A stretch of 64,000 nucleotides of DNA from an uncultured Collinsella sp. (GCA_900541885.1 UQKW01000008.1:11069-75068), one strand, 5' to 3'; counted from the stretch's first letter, positions 36,276 through 44,867 are shown. Numbers and translations are program-made. Notes: generated from the sequence alone by a model not told the origin.

Positions 36276-37634
36276 CTAGCTCCTCGAATGTGCGACAAAC
36301 TGGCTATGGAGCAGACCGATCACAAACGCCACCACAGCAACCGGTGCCCACGCAGCACCGATATCTGCCAGCGGCAACGCATCGAACGGCAGCCACGCGC
36401 CAGCAAAGAACGCATCGCGGACCGAAGTGATTACGCTCTGTACCGCGACAACGCCGCCGACCCAGACCCACACCTGCGGATGAGCGTCGCAAAAGCCGTG
36501 CACCAGGCCCATAAGTACCAGCACGATGGCAACGGGATACAGGGCATTGAGCATAGGCACCGAGAACATAAGGATCACGTCGAGACCCACGTTGGAGAGC
36601 ACGCACGAAAACGCTGCGAACACAAAGGCGAGAATCGCGAAGGGGCGGCGCATGGCCTCCTCGGAAGCCTCCGCTCCCCCTTCGACCACATACGTCTCGC
36701 AGAAGTAGCGCGAGCAGCAGCTGATAAGGCCAATGCACACGTTCATACATGCAAGGAAAAAGATCGCAAAGACCACGACCGTGCCGACAAGGCCAAAGTG
36801 CATGGAGGCAGAGCGGGCAAGGATGGCGGCGCCATTGGTGGCATCGGGCATAACCGTGCCGAGCTGCATGCCGGCAAGCGCCAGGCCACAGTAGATGATG
36901 GCCATGAGCACGCCGGCGATCACACCGGAGCGCGAGATCTCAAAGGCCACGCGCTTATCGTCGGTAACGCCCAGCTCATGGATGGTCTCGGCGATGATAA
37001 TGCCAAAGGCGAGCGACGCGAGCAAGTCCATGGTCTGGTAGCCGGTCAAAAAGCCCTGCACGGCAGCACCGGCATTGTAGGGAGCCTGTGGCGCGGCAGC
37101 GGGACCCAGCGGCGACACCACGGCGGCACCCACGACCAGCACGATGAGCGCAATGAGCGCGGGGCCCGTAATGCGGCCGAGCACGCGTGTGATAACACCC
37201 GGGCGCAGCGTGAGCACAAACGCGACGACGAAGAACCCGATGGCAAACACCAGACGTGCCGTGCCGAGCGAAACACCCTCGGGCAGCAGCGGCACCAGCA
37301 TTTCGAACGCCGTAGAGCTTGTGCGAGGAATGGCCAGGCACGGGCCGATGGCCAGATAGACCGCCGCAACGAAGAATTCGCCAAACTTGGGGCGCACGCG
37401 GCCGGCAAGCTCGCGCGCCGTTCCGGCAAGCGCCACGGCGATAAAGCCCATGACGGGCAGGCCGATGGCGGCGATGAGAAAACCGAGCATGGCGACCGGC
37501 GTGGCAGAACCTGCCTGCAGCGCCAGCAGTGGCGGAATAATGAGGTTGCCGGCGCCAAAGAGCATCGAGAATAGGGCGATGCCGACGGTGACGACATGGT
37601 CGGAGCGCAGACCGCGCGGCGCGGATGAGGCCAT
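36276..37634 (-). CDS. brnQ: Branched-chain amino acid:cation symporter, BrnQ/LIV-II family
   Basis: About 452 aa, 12 hydrophobic segments, takes up Leu, Ile and Val with Na+ or H+. The family start motif GIALFSMLFGAGNLIIPP is near residue 16, and GFLIAAIGLPVMGFIAVAL follows. The ATG at 37634 follows AAAGG at 7 bases. A terminator separates it from the selenium gene block upstream, so it is probably transcribed on its own. Confidence 0.92.
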   Translation of the reverse strand: MASSAPRGLRSDHVVTVGIALFSMLFGAGNLIIPPLLALQAGSATPVAMLGFLIAAIGLPVMGFIAVALAGTARELAGRVRPKFGEFFVAAVYLAIGPCLAIPRTSSTAFEMLVPLLPEGVSLGTARLVFAIGFFVVAFVLTLRPGVITRVLGRITGPALIALIVLVVGAAVVSPLGPAAAPQAPYNAGAAVQGFLTGYQTMDLLASLAFGIIIAETIHELGVTDDKRVAFEISRSGVIAGVLMAIIYCGLALAGMQLGTVMPDATNGAAILARSASMHFGLVGTVVVFAIFFLACMNVCIGLISCCSRYFCETYVVEGGAEASEEAMRRPFAILAFVFAAFSCVLSNVGLDVILMFSVPMLNALYPVAIVLVLMGLVHGFCDAHPQVWVWVGGVVAVQSVITSVRDAFFAGAWLPFDALPLADIGAAWAPVAVVAFVIGLLHSQFVAHSRS

Positions 37635-37655
37635 AGACACACCTTTCGGGTCGAA

Positions 37656-37689
37656 ACAAAAACGGGACGGGCAAAAACACCCATCCCGC
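37656..37689 (-). terminator. Terminator at the 3' end of the selenium gene block
   Basis: On the minus strand CGGGATGGG pairs with CCCGTCCCG (one G-T pair) and is followed by TTTTTG. It lies 13 bases after the aminotransferase stop codon. Confidence 0.85.
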
Positions 37690-37702
37690 AAGTATATACG
37701 CT

Positions 37703-38842
37703 CTAGCAGGCTAAATCGCGTAAAGCGTCGATCGCGGTGTCGACTTCCTCGTCCGTGTTGAAATACCCAAACGAGAAGCGGACGACGCCCTGGCGCTCGG
37801 TTCCCAGTGCACGGTGCATGAGCGGGGCGCAATGGGCGCCGGGGCGCGTCGCAATCCCCCACCCTTGCATGAGCGCATCCGAGATCTCGGCCGAATCGAT
37901 ATCGCCCACGTTGAGCGACACAATCGCAGAGCGCGTCGGCTGGTCAAAGGCACCGTAGAGCTTAATCCCCGGAATCTCGCGCACACCGGCAAGGAAGCGA
38001 TCAGCGAGCGCACGCTCGTGGGCAGCAATCGCCTCGACCCCACCCTGGGCCTTGATAAAGTCGAGACCAGCGGAAAGGCCCGCGATGCCATGGCCGTTGA
38101 GCGTACCGGCCTCCAGGCGCGTGGGCCACTCCAGTGGCTGCAGCTCATCGAAGCTGTGTACACCGGTGCCGCCCATGGCCCAGGGCGCCACGTCGACGCC
38201 CTCCGCCACGGCCAGACCGCCGGTGCCCTGCGGGCCCATCAGTCCCTTGTGGCCGGTAAAGCACACCACGTCGAGCCCCATGGCCTGCATATCGATATGC
38301 TCCGTGCCGGCAGACTGCGAGGCATCGACAATCACAAGTGCGCCGGCCGCATGAGCCACAGCCGCCACACGTGCAACATCAACGGCGTTGCCGGTCACAT
38401 TGGAGGCGTGCGTCACCACCACGGCACGCGTACCGGGCGTGACCAGCCGCTCGAGTTCGTCGTAGTCAAGCACGCCGCTCGCGTCGCAGCCCGCATGTTC
38501 AACGGTCACGCCCTGCTCTGCTGTCAGGCGGTTGAGCGGACGCAGCACGGAGTTGTGCTCGAGCACCGTCGTAACCACACGATCGCCGGGGCGCACCACG
38601 CCATTGATGACGGTGTTGAGCGCCGCCGTCGAGTTAGGCGTAAAGCATACATGGTCCGCTCTCGGGCAACCCAAAAGGCACGCGAGCTTGGCACGACAAG
38701 CGTGAATCGTACGAGCGGCATCGAGGGCACCCGACGTGGCGCCGCGTCCGGCATTGCCGAGCGAGCACATCGCCTGCGTCACGGCATCGATCACCGTTTG
38801 CGGCTTATGCATGGTCGTCGCCGCGTTATCCAGGTAGATCAT
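37703..38842 (-). CDS. Class V aminotransferase, cysteine desulfurase / selenocysteine lyase-like
   Basis: About 379 aa, PLP-dependent. MIYLDNAATTMHKPQTV is the family N-terminus, and the PLP lysine is in VCFTGHKGLMGPQGTGG near residue 195. A Cys-containing loop, ATRPGAHCAPLMHRALG near residue 335, carries the probable catalytic Cys. It releases sulfur or selenium from cysteine or selenocysteine. Linkage with DUF3343, yedF and selD suggests selenium delivery to SelD. It overlaps the DUF3343 gene by 4 bases (ATGA). ATG at 38842 follows GGGAGG. Confidence 0.87.
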   Translation of the reverse strand: MIYLDNAATTMHKPQTVIDAVTQAMCSLGNAGRGATSGALDAARTIHACRAKLACLLGCPRADHVCFTPNSTAALNTVINGVVRPGDRVVTTVLEHNSVLRPLNRLTAEQGVTVEHAGCDASGVLDYDELERLVTPGTRAVVVTHASNVTGNAVDVARVAAVAHAAGALVIVDASQSAGTEHIDMQAMGLDVVCFTGHKGLMGPQGTGGLAVAEGVDVAPWAMGGTGVHSFDELQPLEWPTRLEAGTLNGHGIAGLSAGLDFIKAQGGVEAIAAHERALADRFLAGVREIPGIKLYGAFDQPTRSAIVSLNVGDIDSAEISDALMQGWGIATRPGAHCAPLMHRALGTERQGVVRFSFGYFNTDEEVDTAIDALRDLAC

Positions 38843-39090
38843 CGCACGACCTCCCACATGTCGATCACCGTAAAACCCTCGGTGGGGACGCCCGCCGCGG
38901 CAAGCTCGCCGCGCAGCAGGTCCTCATCCGAAGGCAGCGCCTTCCACGCCAAGCCGCAGCCGGCAGCGACCTCCCCGGGCACGGGAATCGTGCGCCCGGG
39001 AAGGCCGCGCTCAATGCATAGGGTCTCGCACCCCATGGCGGCCGCCGTGGTGGGAAACGTGATGACAAGCGCCGGGCGCTTCTCCCTCAT
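38839..39090 (-). CDS. Short DUF3343 protein, putative Se/S carrier
   Basis: 83 aa. ALVITFPTTAAAMGCETLC and PVPGEVAAGCGLAWKALP show the DUF3343 pattern; here the second Cys of the usual CGLC-type pair is Ala, while the distal GCETLC pair is kept. It is wedged between yedF (19-base gap) and the csd-like gene (4-base overlap), which supports a role in handing selenium or sulfur between them. The ATG at 39090 follows GGAGTTGCC. Confidence 0.8.
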   Translation of the reverse strand: MREKRPALVITFPTTAAAMGCETLCIERGLPGRTIPVPGEVAAGCGLAWKALPSDEDLLRGELAAAGVPTEGFTVIDMWEVVR

Positions 39091-39109
39091 GGCAACTCCA
39101 ACCAATACG

Positions 39110-39736
39110 CTACGGGCGCACGACGCGCACGGCCTGCTCCATCTTCTCCACAATCACGTACATGTTGGTGACCTCGCCCACCGCAAGCTGGTCTTTAATG
39201 CCATAGTGGTCGAGGCAGGTACCACAGGTAAGGATCTCGACACCCTGCTCGGCCAGTCCCTTCAGGTCGTCGAGCACCGGCGAGCCCTCGACGGTGAGCT
39301 TGGCACCGCCGTTGTAGAACAACATGGTCGCGGGCAGCTCCTCCTGTTGCGTCACGGCAAAGATGAAGGCCTTCATGAGCTTGTGGCCCAGCTCGTCGTC
39401 GCCGTGGCCCATACAGTCGGTGTAGACGGAAATGACGAGCTTGCCCTTGCCGGCGCTGGCATCACAAAAGGCAGCGCCATCCTGCTCGGGATCAGCCACG
39501 GCAACGGCGCCAGAGGTCGCCACGGTCACGTGCCACTCGGCGTCAGAAACCTTCTCGACCGAGGCCGTGCAGCCCTTCTCCTGCGCCATCTTGGAGATGT
39601 TCTTGACGGCGGTCTCGTTGTCGACCGCGGTCACGACGGCGCCCTCTCCATCGAGCTGCTTCAGGGCTTTGAGCGTCTTAACGACGGGCAGCGGGCAGGC
39701 ATCGCCCATGGCATTGACTTCAATCTTGGTGGACAT
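39110..39736 (-). CDS. yedF: Selenium metabolism protein YedF (TusA-DsrE fusion)
   Basis: 208 aa. Residues 1-75 are a TusA/SirA-like sulfur carrier domain with active Cys in MGDACPLPVVKTLKAL. Residues 95-205 are a DsrE-like domain (KLVISVYTDCMGHGDDELG, then GVEILTCGTCLDHYG). Proteins of this type co-occur with selD across anaerobes and are proposed to bind selenium on Cys. It lies 60 bases after selD and begins with its own ribosome binding site (GAAAGG). Confidence 0.9.
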   Translation of the reverse strand: MSTKIEVNAMGDACPLPVVKTLKALKQLDGEGAVVTAVDNETAVKNISKMAQEKGCTASVEKVSDAEWHVTVATSGAVAVADPEQDGAAFCDASAGKGKLVISVYTDCMGHGDDELGHKLMKAFIFAVTQQEELPATMLFYNGGAKLTVEGSPVLDDLKGLAEQGVEILTCGTCLDHYGIKDQLAVGEVTNMYVIVEKMEQAVRVVRP

Positions 39737-39796
39737 AGCTTTTCCTTTCGAAAGAACCGTTCTAGAGAACGGTAAACAGTTACATAAACGTGCGGG

Positions 39797-40846
39797 CTAG
39801 CGAACAACGTGGACGGCAGGACCGCCTGGCACCGGCTCGCACACGCGACCGACGACGGCGGCAATACGTCCTTCGGCATGCAGACGGCGCGCAAGCTCAT
39901 CCACATCGGCAGCAGGCGCCGCGATGAGCAAGCCGCCCGAGGTCTGCGGATCGTACAGCGCATCCAACATACCCGGCTCCAGGTCCTCGTCGGCAGCCAC
40001 ACGCGGGCCAAAGAAGTCCTGGTTGCGGTAGGAGCCCGCGGGGATAATGCCCAGGCGCGCCATGTCGAGCACCTGATCAAAGAGCGGTACCGCTCCCGAC
40101 GCAAGCTCAACCTGCACGCCCGAGCCCTCGGCCATCTCGCACGCGTGCCCGATCAGGCCAAAGCCCGTAATGTCGGTGCAGCCGTGAAGCTCAAGTCCCT
40201 CGGCCAGACGAATCGGGGCCTCGTTGAGGGTGCGCATCGAGTCGAACATCGGGCTGGCGTCGTCCTGCTCGATGAGTTCGCCCTTAATGGCCGTGGTGAT
40301 GATGCCCGAGCCGATCGCCTTGGTCAGCAGCAGGACATCGCCCACGTGCGCGCCGCTGTTGGCGAGCATGCGGTCGAGTGGCACAAAACCGCTCACGGAC
40401 AGGCCGTACTTGGGCTCGTCGTCGTTGATGGTGTGGCCGCCCGCGATGGAGCAGCCGGCCTCGACGCACTTGTCGGCGCCGCCCGCCAGAATCTGGCCGG
40501 CAACCTCAACGCCCAGGCAACTGGGTATGCACAGCAAGTTCATGGCATGGCTCGGTCGTCCACCCATGGCGTAGATGTCCGACAGCGAGTTGGCCGCGGC
40601 AATCTGGCCAAACAGGAACGGGTCGTCGACCATCGGCGGGAAGAAGTCGATGGACTGCACGAGCCCCAGGTTCTCCCCTACGCGAAAGACGCTCGCATCG
40701 TCGGAGGTATCGAACCCCACGAGCAGGTTGTCGTTATGCACATTGGGCAAGTCGCCCAGGACCTGGGCGAGGGCTCCGGGAGCCAGCTTAGCGGCTCAAC
40801 CGCTCGCGGCCGTCATAGACGTGAGCTTAATCTGATCGTCAGCCAT
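39797..40846 (-). CDS. selD: Selenophosphate synthetase, selenoprotein with in-frame UGA
   Basis: Makes selenophosphate from selenide and ATP, the donor used by SelA. 349 aa when UGA at 40796-40798 is read as Sec17 (context ASGUAAKLAPG). In E. coli SelD the same position is Cys17 and the partner Lys20 is present here too. Glycine-rich ATP-binding features include VGFDTSDDASVFRV and AANSLSDIYAMGG. The ATG at 40846 follows GAGGAGG. Read without Sec, the gene would start after the UGA with no proper start and lose its active site. Head of selD-yedF-DUF3343-csd. Confidence 0.94.
40772..40798 (-). promoter_or_regulatory. selD UGA codon and bSECIS-like hairpin
   Basis: The UGA at 40796-40798 is followed after 11 bases by GGCTC-CCG-GAGCC (40772-40784). 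The spacing equals that in fdhF here. The loop lacks the GGTCTG of the fdhF SECIS, so SelB recognition may be looser. Confidence 0.65.
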
Positions 40847-40916
40847 CGATACCTCCTCTCATCGGGCAATCATTTTCTCCCAGTATACGCATGAATGCGA
40901 GCCTGCGGCGGATGCA

Positions 40917-41681
40917 TTAATTGAGCGCCTGTGCGCGAATCGCCGCGCCGATCGCTCCGGCAAAGCGAGCCTGGGGCGAGGTGGTCACCGGCGACCCCAG
41001 TAGCTCGCCCAACCGCTCCACCACGAAGGCGTTCTCGCACAGGCCACCGGTCAGGTAGTACGGGGCGCCCGCGGCCTGCCCGGCCATGGTCGCCACGCGC
41101 GAGACCACGCTGTCGATCACGCCACGCACAATGTTCTCGCGCGGCTCACCGCGACCGATCAGGCTGATGACCTCGCTTTCGGCAAACACCGTGCACATGC
41201 TGCTGATCTTGGTGGGTTCGCCGGAACGCGCCAGGTCGGCCATCTGCTGCTGGGAAATGCCTAGGCGGTCGGCCATGATCTCCAAAAAACGCCCCGTGCC
41301 GGCGGCGCACTTGTCGTTCATGGCAAACTTGGCCACGCGGCCGCCCTTGATCGTAATGACCTTAGTGTCCTGACCACCCACATCGATCACGGTACCGTGA
41401 TCGCCAAACAGGCGCACGGCACCGGTACCGTGGCAGGTGATCTCGGTCACGACCTTGTGCGCATAGGGCACGGCGACACGGCCGTAGCCGGTCGCGACCA
41501 CACGCACATCGTCGGCTGCCACGTCATAGCCGGCCGCTGCCAGCGCCTCGCGCAACCGCTCGGAAGCATCGACCGAGGAGAACCCGGTTGGCTGCACGCA
41601 CGTCCACGCCACCGAACCCTCCCCGTCGACCACAGCAGCCTTAGCCGCCGTAGACCCGATATCGATCCCGATCCCTATCAT
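40917..41681 (-). CDS. 2-hydroxyacyl-CoA dehydratase-type activator ATPase (HgdC/YjiL-like)
   Basis: 254 aa ASKHA-fold ATPase. GIGIDIGSTAAKAAVVDG is the phosphate-binding start. The Cys ligands of the subunit-bridging 4Fe-4S cluster are in NDKCAAGTGRFLE and ISSMCTVFAESEV. DVGGQDTKVI is the second nucleotide motif. Such proteins use ATP hydrolysis to push low-potential electrons into a partner enzyme. The partners are presumably the two double-cubane proteins encoded just upstream. Lies 70 bases before selD in the same direction. Confidence 0.9.
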   Translation of the reverse strand: MIGIGIDIGSTAAKAAVVDGEGSVAWTCVQPTGFSSVDASERLREALAAAGYDVAADDVRVVATGYGRVAVPYAHKVVTEITCHGTGAVRLFGDHGTVIDVGGQDTKVITIKGGRVAKFAMNDKCAAGTGRFLEIMADRLGISQQQMADLARSGEPTKISSMCTVFAESEVISLIGRGEPRENIVRGVIDSVVSRVATMAGQAAGAPYYLTGGLCENAFVVERLGELLGSPVTTSPQARFAGAIGAAIRAQALN

Positions 41682-41733
41682 GGCTCTCTCCCAATCTAAA
41701 CATCAAAGGTAACGGCGCGTTCAGGCGCCTTAG

Positions 41734-41842
41734 CTCTAGGTTTCTCAGGTGCCGGAGATTGCCCCGAAAGAGGAGCGCAGCGTACTTTGGGTACGCAAGC
41801 GACGGTTTGAGGGGCAAAATCCGGTGCCTGAGAAACCTAGAG
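41734..41842. repeat. Structured intergenic element, copy A
   Basis: Outer arms of 23 bases (41734-41756 and 41820-41842) pair with two mismatches. The core has GCCCCGAAAGAGGAGCGC, a GCGTAC-TTTGG-GTACGC hairpin and GACGGTTTGAGGGGC, whose ends pair (GCCCC/GGGGC). The element overlaps the last codons of the neighbouring double-cubane gene. See the finding on the five-copy family. Confidence 0.75.
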
Positions 41843-43000
41843 GGTTTCGATGAAGGCGGCGATGCGGGTCTCGATCTGACCCATGTCGCCGTTGCTGTAG
41901 TCGGTCTCGATCTTCATATACGGAATACCCGCGCCCTCGACAGCCTCCTGCATGCGAGCACTCTCCACGTTAAAGGTGTGGCAGGCCTGGAGCACGTTTT
42001 CGACCACGCCATCAACGTGATACTTCTCGCACATGGCCAGCGTATTTTCCATACGACCGTCGTTGGGCGTCATGACCGAGCAGTTGATGTCCAGGTAACG
42101 GTCGGCGATGGCGCGCAGAATGTCGGGCGCGTCCGGGTCGATCATCATGGCCGCCGTGCGCTCGCCCGAGCAATCGTCCATGCACACGACCACGCCGCCG
42201 TTGGACTCGATGGTGCGACCGATCTTGTTGATCACGCCGCCCACCGGGCAACCGGTGATCAGGATGCGCTTGGCATCCGCCGCAACCGGGCGCTCGCCCG
42301 CGTCGTAGGCCTCGCGCAGCTTGACGACCTTTTGCTCCAGCTGCTGCGTATAGGCCTCGATATCAAAGCTGAACGTACCGGCAAACATAGTGCTCATCAG
42401 GTCGACGCCACTCATGGCCGCCGGCTGGTTGGCCTGCAGCGCAAACATCTCGAGCTGGGCAGCACGCAGGCGATTGCGACGACGGACGGCGGCGCGCAGG
42501 TCGTCATCAGTAATCGTAATACCGTAGAAGTTCTCGAGCTCCTCCTTGAGCAGGCGGCACTCCTCGTACCAGCCTTCACGCTCGTAGGCGCGATCGCGAC
42601 CCTGCGGAAGATGCAGAATGTGCGTGCGCTTGAGCTCGTTGAGTAGCTCGTACATCTTCTTCTTGCCGTCGCAGGTGGTCTCGCCGATGATCATGTCGCT
42701 AAAGTACGTAAACGGGCACTTTTGCGAATAGGCAAAACCATACGTAGACTTGATGAGCGGGCACAGGTTTGCCGGCAGCACCTTCTCGGCCTCGGGAATC
42801 ACCTCGTCAGACGTGCCGCACAGCGCCACGCTCGCAGCCCCCGCGGCATCGATAATCTCGAGCGGCGTGTAGCTGCACAGAAAACCGACCAGGCGATTAC
42901 CCGCCTGCTTATAATCCTTGACGCGAATAAACGCCGCCTTGCGTTGCTCGTTGAACTCCTCAAACGTGGACGGCAACGGCTGCTCAATATTTTCCGACAT
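41837..43000 (-). CDS. Double-cubane cluster protein, 2-hydroxyacyl-CoA dehydratase family (YjiM-like), 1
   Basis: About 387 aa. Conserved family segments: VGFLCSYTPLEIIDAAGA, LPANLCPLIKSTYGFA, GETTCDGKKKMYELL, ITGCPVGGVINKIGR and MDDCSGERTAA. Single-chain members of this family can hold an [8Fe-9S] double-cubane cluster and, with the ATPase activator, reduce small or inert substrates at very low potential; physiological substrates are mostly unknown. ATG at 43000 follows AAGGAG. It is followed by its activator gene. Longer upstream ORF sequence is out of context and not part of the gene. Confidence 0.85.
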   Translation of the reverse strand: MSENIEQPLPSTFEEFNEQRKAAFIRVKDYKQAGNRLVGFLCSYTPLEIIDAAGAASVALCGTSDEVIPEAEKVLPANLCPLIKSTYGFAYSQKCPFTYFSDMIIGETTCDGKKKMYELLNELKRTHILHLPQGRDRAYEREGWYEECRLLKEELENFYGITITDDDLRAAVRRRNRLRAAQLEMFALQANQPAAMSGVDLMSTMFAGTFSFDIEAYTQQLEQKVVKLREAYDAGERPVAADAKRILITGCPVGGVINKIGRTIESNGGVVVCMDDCSGERTAAMMIDPDAPDILRAIADRYLDINCSVMTPNDGRMENTLAMCEKYHVDGVVENVLQACHTFNVESARMQEAVEGAGIPYMKIETDYSNGDMGQIETRIAAFIETL

Positions 43001-43036
43001 ATAACTCCTTAACAAACCTTTTAACCAACCAAGGAA

Positions 43037-43141
43037 ACGGCTTTCCCAGGTGCCCGAGGTTGCCGTGAAAGAGGAGCGCCGCGTACTTTGGTATGCAAGC
43101 GATGGTTTGAACGGCAAGATCGGGTGCTTGGGGAAGCCGCT
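43037..43141. repeat. Structured intergenic element, copy B
   Basis: Arms ACGGCTTTCCCAGGTGCCCG and CGGGTGCTTGGGGAAGCCGC pair imperfectly. The core (43067-43110, GAAAGAGGAGCGCCGCGTAC...) is close to identical to that of copy A. It fills the gap between the two double-cubane genes. Confidence 0.75.
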
Positions 43142-43154
43142 GGACCGGATAGCC

Positions 43155-44438
43155 CTAAATGGTTTCCAAGAAAGCCTCAATCCTGGTTTGCAGTTGGCCT
43201 GCATCCTCGCCGGCGTAGTCGGTCGTGATGTGCATAAACGGGATGCCGGCCTCTTCGGCGGCCTTCTCCACGGCAAACGACTCCATCTCGTAGAGCGTGC
43301 AGAACTGCAAGGCCACGTCGACGATGCCGTCGGCATGCAGGTCCTTGGCCATCTGGACAATGTCCTTCATACGCTGGTCGTTGGGCGTAAAGACGGCGCA
43401 GTTGATCTTAAAGTAGCGCTCGGCGATGGCGTCGAGCATCTCGTCGACCGTCTCGCCGGACTCGTCGACCAGGTCCTTGTAGTAGCGCGAGCCCGTGCAG
43501 GACTCCTCGCCCACCACGACGCCGCCGGCCTTCTCGATGAGGTTGAACAGCTTCCAGTTGGGCACAGCCATGGGCGTGCCGGTGTACAGGATGCGCTTGG
43601 TCCCCTTGGGCGCCACGCCCTCGCCGGCCTCGACACGCTGCTCGCACTCGGCGGCCATCTCGTTGATGGCTCCGGTCAGACGCGGCGTGTCGTCCATAAA
43701 GGCGGCCTGAACGGTCAGCAGGCTGTCGAGACCGCTGATGGGCGCCGGATCGGCAGCGCGCGTGGCAGCGAGGCGCTGCAGGGCGCGACGCTTCTCGTTG
43801 ACGGCGTGGATGGCGGCCTTCAGGCGCTCGGGCGTAATCTTGACGCCGCACTCTTCCTCAATCTTGGCGGCAAGCTTTTTAACCTCGGCCTTCCAGGTCA
43901 CGAGCGTCGACTCGTCGTGCACGTTGGGGATATCCATGACGTACATGTTCTTTTGCGTGGCAAAGAACTCGTAGGCTTTCTTCTTGCCATCGCAGGTGTT
44001 CTCGCCTACCACCAAGTCACTCGACTCAATGTAGGGGCAGACCTCGCCCAGCTTAAAGCCGGCAAAGCTCTTGATGAGCGGGCAGGTGTTGCGCGGCAGA
44101 TGCTCCTCGACCTTGTCGGTCGCCCAGTCGGCACCCGAGCACAGGCCCACAGGAATGCCGTCACAGGCAAGTACGATCTCCTCGGGCACGTACACGCAGA
44201 ACGAGCCGACGATCTTGGTTGCCTCGCCGGCCTCCTTCTTGTCGAGCATCTCCTTAATACGGCCGCTGTGGATGTTGGTTGCCACAAAGTCCAGGTAGGA
44301 CGTGGACTTGGGGCGATTGTTCTGCGTCAGGAACATATCGCCGTACATCTGGCCCACGGCGCCCAGCAGCATGTCGTGGTCGGCAAGATTCATGCCGAGG
44401 CTCTCCCACATCGGATGGAAATCAAATTCTTCAGCCAT
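43155..44438 (-). CDS. Double-cubane cluster protein, 2-hydroxyacyl-CoA dehydratase family (YjiM-like), 2
   Basis: 427 aa paralogue of the next gene, clearly diverged. Corresponding segments are GSFCVYVPEEIVLACDGI, LPRNTCPLIKSFAGFK, GENTCDGKKKAYEFF, LYTGTPMAVPNWKLF and GEESCTGSRYYKDL. At the spot where copy 1 has TGCPVGG, this protein has TGTPMAV, so the Cys there is missing. ATG at 44438 follows GAGGGG. First structural gene of the operon, preceded by a promoter and leader ORF. Confidence 0.85.
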   Translation of the reverse strand: MAEEFDFHPMWESLGMNLADHDMLLGAVGQMYGDMFLTQNNRPKSTSYLDFVATNIHSGRIKEMLDKKEAGEATKIVGSFCVYVPEEIVLACDGIPVGLCSGADWATDKVEEHLPRNTCPLIKSFAGFKLGEVCPYIESSDLVVGENTCDGKKKAYEFFATQKNMYVMDIPNVHDESTLVTWKAEVKKLAAKIEEECGVKITPERLKAAIHAVNEKRRALQRLAATRAADPAPISGLDSLLTVQAAFMDDTPRLTGAINEMAAECEQRVEAGEGVAPKGTKRILYTGTPMAVPNWKLFNLIEKAGGVVVGEESCTGSRYYKDLVDESGETVDEMLDAIAERYFKINCAVFTPNDQRMKDIVQMAKDLHADGIVDVALQFCTLYEMESFAVEKAAEEAGIPFMHITTDYAGEDAGQLQTRIEAFLETI

Positions 44439-44574
44439 AACGGTTCCCCTCTCGAACCAAAAATGAATAGCTACGGTATTGCTGCACGGTGGGTGGCGAA
44501 AACCCAGCCGCGCCTAAACCCGGAATTTTAGGGAACCTGCTTTGCGGTCGATTATTTAGCTGTGCGTCGTCTCT

Positions 44575-44614
44575 CCCGGAGCCGTGAACACACCTGCTCA
44601 TATGCGGCTCCGAG
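44575..44614 (-). promoter_or_regulatory. Attenuator-like hairpin overlapping the leader ORF
   Basis: CTCGGAGCCG (44605-44614 on the minus strand) pairs with CGGCTCCGGG (44575-44584) around a 20-base loop, giving 10 pairs with one G-T. The first arm lies in the last codons of the leader ORF, so a ribosome finishing that ORF would prevent the stem from forming. Confidence 0.4.
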
Positions 44615-44666
44615 CCATGTATAGGGCACGCGCGGCAACGCGGCGAATGTATGTCGTCTGCGGCAT
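44598..44666 (-). CDS. Possible 22-residue leader peptide of the double-cubane/selenium operon
   Basis: An ATG behind a near-ideal AAAGGAGG (8 bases) opens a 22-codon ORF, MPQTTYIRRVAARALYMARS plus two residues, ending in TGA at 44598. The peptide is very basic (five Arg). It lies about 24 bases after the probable transcription start and 160 bases before the first double-cubane gene. Its last codons form one arm of a hairpin. I do not recognise the sequence; a role in attenuation is inference. Confidence 0.45.
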   Translation of the reverse strand: MPQTTYIRRVAARALYMARSRI

Positions 44667-44685
44667 GTGCGCACCCTCCTTTACA

Positions 44686-44734
44686 AGTTGAGGTCAACTA
44701 TATCAACGGTTATCGACCATGCGAACACCGTTGA
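44686..44734 (-). promoter_or_regulatory. Promoter with operator palindromes of the double-cubane operon
   Basis: On the minus strand TTCGCA (44720-44725), 17 bases and TATAGT (44697-44702) form a promoter. The arms of TCAACGGT-16-ACCGTTGA (44703-44710 and 44727-44734) bracket the -35 box. A second palindrome AGTTG-ACCT-CAACT (44686-44699) covers the -10 edge and start site. The two operator types suggest regulation by a dimeric repressor or activator. Confidence 0.5.
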
Positions 44735-44829
44735 CATTCGTACGACAGCGTCGTGTGCCGTCGTTTAATAAATAATTATTTTGATTGATAAGAATTTGTC
44801 ATCCATCATTCGGCAAGCGGCAAGACAAA

Positions 44830-44856
44830 GCCGCCGAGGCTTATATCCCCGACGGC
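44830..44856 (-). terminator. modC terminator
   Basis: GCCGTCGGGG and CCTCGGCGGC pair on the minus strand, followed by TTTGTCTT; located 12 bases after the modC stop. Confidence 0.75.
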
Positions 44857-44867
44857 ATTACCCGGCG

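Noticed and set aside
44667..44697. Longer minus-strand ORF 44431-44697 (88 residues)
   Set aside because: No family resemblance and an unusual composition; the well-placed ribosome binding site points to the 22-codon ORF in another frame.
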